From assembly GCA_963989245.1 (NCBI GenBank), contig OZ022340.1, positions 45,706,627-45,770,626 on the forward strand: DNA of 64,000 nt. Reading direction: 5' to 3'. The DNA comes from Nansenia antarctica (lineage: Eukaryota; Chordata; Actinopteri; Argentiniformes; Microstomatidae). The notes under the pieces were generated by a model. The model saw only the letters and a list, made by a program, of their open reading frames with translations. It had not been told where the DNA came from and did not search any database. Below are positions 53,801-64,000 of the stretch, piece after piece; position 1 is the stretch's first letter; every line of letters begins with the position of its first letter. Both the position numbers and the translations under genes were made by a program.

Positions 53801-54092
53801 TGTTATTGTGTTATTAAAGTGTTTAAGTGTTTTATGGTAAAGCATTATGAGTGGTGTGTGTGTGCAGGGTGCTCGTGAGTTGTATATTTTGGGGAGGGGG
53901 GAGGCTTGTGTATGGGGGCGGGGGCGGGGGGTCCTCACACAAAGGACTGACCACCTTAATCCGCTACTGCCTATAGCTAATTAAAACTTGTAAGTCCCAT
54001 CGCTGTGTGGGCATGATTCGCACGTGCATGAGAACATTTCGCACTGTTATTTTGGAGACCCCCACAGAGTTCATCTTATAACTTGAACCCTG
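50857..54092 (+). mobile_element. Full-length KIAA1586-like hAT transposon
   Basis: The inverted ends are cagggttcgagttat and ataacttgaaccctg. A perfect 8-bp duplication, tctacaac, lies at 50849-50856 and 54093-54100. At 3236 bp it has room for, and contains, a whole transposase gene. Confidence 0.93.
51361..53529 (+). pseudogene. hAT transposase (KIAA1586-like), two frameshifts
   Basis: ATG at 51361 opens 460 clean codons: a Ser/Thr/Ala-rich N-terminus, a TTF/BED-like finger (CLACKEA, then HRDSHAHKRAVEI), and hAT catalytic motifs ITIDEST, SIATDGAAVLTGRVNGLI and HCLAHRLELAVND, then FTIRWVSSS. A frameshift near 52745 is followed by the second half from 52760. A second shift near 53268 leads into the dimerisation motif TSAECERGFS and the end at TAA 53527-53529. 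The N-terminal ORF is strikingly intact, which suggests a recent insertion. KIAA1586-like proteins in other vertebrates are domesticated relatives. Confidence 0.88.
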
Positions 54093-54177
54093 TCTACAAC
54101 TACTATTTCCTGCAACGACAACATGTAGGCTACAATTTCCTCAATCTCACGTAAGTCATGTATTATGTCATCACAAT

Positions 54178-55483
54178 ATGGCCTCTACCTCTACCTCTAG
54201 TAGCGGGACCATTAATTGGGACCTATGCTGTCTCTGCCAATGAGATGCTGATGAACCATTGCAAAGACCCAAAAATGAAGGACTTGTATCACTAGAAAGG
54301 GAACAAAAGATTTCTTAGCTATTGCTAATGTTCTTCCTTCTTCTGTTAATGTTACAATTGATCAGTTGAATGATGGTTCAGGTATTGCAGCAACGCTTAA
54401 AACACATAATGCTATGTATCACAAACGCTGTAGAAGCTACTGTAGTAGTTGTCGTGTCAAAAGGGCTCCAAAGTATGACGTTGGCTCCTCCTTAGTAGTG
54501 AGTCCTAAAAAGCTTCGATCATGTCAACCCAAAGCCTGTGGCATTCATTGTGTCATAGCCTATGTGAGGGGGAGGATATGGATGACCTTCACAAGGCAGT
54601 AACAGATAATGTTGATTCCAATCTGAAAAGCTGGGCAGAATCCTGTAAACATGTTTTGCTTCTTGGTAGATTAGTTACACAAGCTTCCGATGTGCACGCA
54701 GCAGGTGTGTACTACATGCCAAATGTTATCTCATGTTGCGATATGCAGCAAAACGGCAAGCATCTCATGACACTGCCAGGCCAGGGTGTCAGAAGGGGAA
54801 GCATCTACCAGTGAGTGGGGGACAACCTTTGACCATCTAACTATTGCACAAATTGTTGCTCTGGTTGAGGATTCAGATCCTCCTTCACAATCTCCTATTA
54901 CGGCAACTCTACAGGAACCATATGAAAGAACACAGGTGTTTGTGTCTGATTATGAACCCCACACAACAACATTCAAGCAACATCTCCTCAGCTATCTGCC
55001 TGAATAGAGTGAACACCAGAAGGGGAGGGAAACCTACATCGCAAACAAGGAACAAGTGGCTAAGAGGAACAATTGGCTCAGGATGAGGCAATTCTGTTAA
55101 TGAGGGCCGCCTTGGTTTTACACAAGTACTGCTTACAACGAGCCCACACATTTGACGGCTCCTTCCCGTCCAACTGTCTCACAACATCTGTTGCTGAACC
55201 CTTACGAGTGTTCAATGATATCGTCCTCCATGGTCCAGAGTTCCTCAAACCCTGTGCAGCTAATACAGAAGATGCCAACCTGCAACCGAGAATGTCAATG
55301 TCAGAAGTGCATTTGGCGCCACCCATCACACCTGCAAGACTGACGCAATACGTCACAGCAAGGACATTGACATTTGCCAATCGACCTGACCCAAAAGCCA
55401 AACAAAACAAAACAATTGCATTATGCAAATTAGGGGTCCAGACACACCCAATCATGAATATAAGCATTCTAATGTGTTTCTAA
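54178..55483 (+). pseudogene. Unassigned Cys-containing gene of the 6-kb element, decayed
   Basis: From ATG 54178 the sequence reads MASTSTSSSGTINWDLCCLC and then a stop. Further homologous-looking pieces follow in shifting frames: NDGSGIAATLKTHNAMYHKR, CRSYCSSCRVKR, WAESCKHVLLLGRL, WGTTFDHLTIAQIVALVEDS and TFDGSFPSNCLTTSVAEPLR. The Cys pairs (CCLC; CRSYC-x2-C) suggest a metal-binding module. It resembles, from memory, large uncharacterised protein families abundant in fish and cnidarian genomes. No catalytic motif is recognisable, so no function is given. Confidence 0.55.
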
Positions 55484-55716
55484 TAGTAAAAAAAACATAA
55501 AATAGACACCAGGCTTGCATTTCTAGTTCATTTGGTTCAAAAGTTATAGCCGAAACCTTTTTCAGAGGGCGGCCATATTGATTTGGCCGCCATGGTGACC
55601 ATGGCGGTCGTTGGCTCGGGCGCCCTGGCTAAATCACTAGAGCATACTCTGAGCTACATCTGGGCCAAATTTGGTGCTTTTGCACAAATGTGCAACATCC
55701 CTAAGGCCCCCAACTA

Positions 55717-57333
55717 AACACCAAAAACAGAAAATCTAAAAAAAAAATCTGGAAAACATCAAAATATCTAATTATATATACATGAGGCTTTTATTTTTAG
55801 GCTACTTACTTGAAAGAAGGTAAAGCAAAGATGAGGGAAAAATGCAGTTGTGTGATAACATATTCAAGGCCTAAAATCAACACAGTCATATGTGGAAAAA
55901 TTAGGCTATAGACTATAGACCCATGTTGTTTTTAAAAGTAGGCTGGGCCTGTAGGCTTATTCCACTGTTAGGTCATTATATTAGTAATCACACCCGCCCT
56001 ACTGTAAAATCTCCCATAAACAAATGTCTCAAGGCCAAATAAGGGCACAAGGTGTGAATGGTCTCTTTATTTATTTGAGATGGTTATAAAAGGTCTCATG
56101 GATTGTGACGAATCTGCTTTACTTGTGCTGATAAAAAAAAAAAAAAGTTTTGGTAAATTACACCTTTCTTTTTCATTTCAACCTCTGCAGAAGTTGAAAG
56201 ATGCGTGCGAATTAAAGGCTACAATGCATTGGCTACAATGAGGAAACGGGTCTGTCCAACACGCCCAGTAGACCACGCTGCGGGGCTGCGTTTGAACTCT
56301 CCACTCATGTAACTTTTCTTCCGTGCTGACTTTGGTGTCCCGGAAGTTTGTTGAATGAAACATGCATTTATAAATCAGTTAACATTTTGCTTTGTCACAG
56401 TTCGGTGCCATTCGAGTGAAAGATACCCAAATACATTTTAGCACAGCTTTTTCCTCGTGATTTTTCCCTCCCCTCCTTGCCTTGAAGGTAAACGAACAAA
56501 GTAAGATAAACGTGTTGATCGCCTTACCAATCCGAACGCACCCCAGATTTCGAGAAACCCCTGGCAGAGAAAAAAAACGTAGCCTTGGGGCGATGAATAA
56601 AGAAAGTTACCGAAGACGAAGAAAGAATGAAGAAATCGTCAAGAGCAAGTTAACTAGACTCTACGAACTTGTCTTTGTCTGCATGCAGAGCTGATTAGCT
56701 GGATCAGTGTAGAGATCATTCATGTTAATCGAAGTAGCCTAAGAAAATCGGGTTTTATTTGACTAAGTAGGTTAAACTAATTTGTTTTACTGGAGTCAAA
56801 AACTTGGCACCGATAGCCTGATTTCAGTACTCAAGGCGGGTGCGGAAGACTTTTTCTTCGGACAAAAATGATGAGACAGGCCTCTCCGTTTTCAGATTGT
56901 AACATAGTTAGGCCCATATGGAGACAGTGCTGCTATTTTACCGGTTTATGTAGCGAGATAGGAGGGTTATAAGAAGGAAAAAGCTGTGGTACAACTACAC
57001 GGGATTCAACTCACTGTAGCTATTGTTACAGTGGAGAGTTTGGCAAAGTAAGGCTACAGCTAAAGTTGGTGAATGCAGATCGACTGAACACTGAATTATT
57101 AACGGAAATAATATCAAGAGCCTAACTATTTGGTGTTAGTGTTCCAGGTTGACCCAGGTTCAAACAAACGCACTACGTTCTTTTATGCCTTTTTTCCCCA
57201 CCCGGTTTCTATCAACTTCTTTCCAACTATTTTGAGGTTGTCCACTTCTACTTTCTGGCCTGTTTTTACTAAAACACACATCGCCATTAGCTTATTACGT
57301 TTTTAAAAAGGGCATCCGAGTATTTAATCGACC
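55717..57333. other. rras upstream region
   Basis: AT-rich sequence with small open frames and no recognised repeat. The rras promoter and 5' untranslated region should lie in the right part; no TATA box or clear CpG cluster settles where transcription starts. The last bases before the start (accATGactg) fit a Kozak context. Confidence 0.5.
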
Positions 57334-63943
<6,610 letters not shown>

Positions 63944-64000
63944 CTGCCCCCCTCGCCCCTCGCAACAATGCTACCATGGAGACCAAACCCCCCTACCCTA
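63944..64000 (+). other. rras 3' untranslated region (start)
   Basis: The window ends 57 bases after the stop codon. The sequence is C-rich. The polyadenylation site is outside. Confidence 0.7.

Larger units (their letters stand above)
49718..55716 (+). mobile_element. 6-kb element with ~300-bp inverted ends, unassigned
   Basis: The left end (49718-50033) starts tagttgggggccttaggg and the right end (55421-55716) finishes ccctaaggcccccaacta. The two are inverted copies throughout, including a ggcggccaaatcaatatggc block. A possible 3-bp duplication (aac) flanks it. It encodes the relic at 54178-55483 and was later invaded by a SINE (50154) and a hAT element (50857). Without those it would be about 2.5 kb. 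I do not recognise the superfamily. Confidence 0.7.

Noticed and set aside
54366..55483. Several short ORFs as separate functional genes
   Set aside because: They are pieces of one decayed gene in shifting frames inside the 6-kb element.

Overview
The window is animal nuclear DNA, almost certainly from a teleost fish. Its genes are split into short exons with GT-AG introns, and it is crowded with teleost-type repeats: hAT and Tc1 DNA transposons, L2-like LINEs, an R2-group LINE encoding a restriction-like endonuclease, tRNA-derived SINEs, long CT, CA and GT microsatellites, and many minisatellites. The order of fish cannot be told from sequence alone. Nothing bacterial or viral was seen.

Three protein-coding genes are supported, all on the + strand. 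(1) 801-36318 holds the last 15 constitutive exons of ap2a1, the alpha large subunit of the AP-2 clathrin adaptor. The 5' exons lie upstream of the window. The exons join in phase into 643 codons plus a stop, covering the C-terminal part of the trunk, the hinge and the whole appendage (ear). (2) 45808-48397 is a dual-specificity phosphatase of the MAP-kinase-phosphatase type, with a 5' untranslated exon, four coding exons, no rhodanese/CH2 domain and a long serine-rich tail (528 aa). (3) 57334-63943 is rras, a complete 197-aa R-Ras GTPase in six exons ending in the prenylation box CTLL. AP2A1 and RRAS are also near neighbours in human 19q13.33, which supports the ap2a1 assignment.

The ap2a1 introns hold most of the interest. 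The first three repeat-bearing introns each carry a 25-35 bp minisatellite. One of these (2908-3684) is a tandem copy of the exon's own 3' splice site plus its first 21 coding bases, giving about 25 decoy acceptors. In every case I could follow, a decoy leads to a stop. The intron at 18763-27686 has the signature of a minor-class (U12) AT-AC intron: donor ATATCCTTT, branch site TCCTTGAC and acceptor CCAC. Using it restores a conserved Gln. That intron has grown to 8.9 kb through a three-level nest: an R2-group LINE, split by an L2-like LINE, itself split by a hAT element. A possible extra 63-nt cassette exon sits in the hinge region at 13013-13075.

Between the genes, 40125-44906 holds two inverted copies of a segment containing an internally palindromic element, on either side of a minisatellite and a broken LINE. 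49718-55716 is a 6-kb unit with roughly 300-bp terminal inverted repeats. It carries a decayed Cys-containing gene I cannot assign, and has itself been invaded by a SINE and by a full-length KIAA1586-like hAT transposon. Several hAT elements show perfect 8-bp target duplications. The rest is intronic or intergenic sequence rich in simple repeats.
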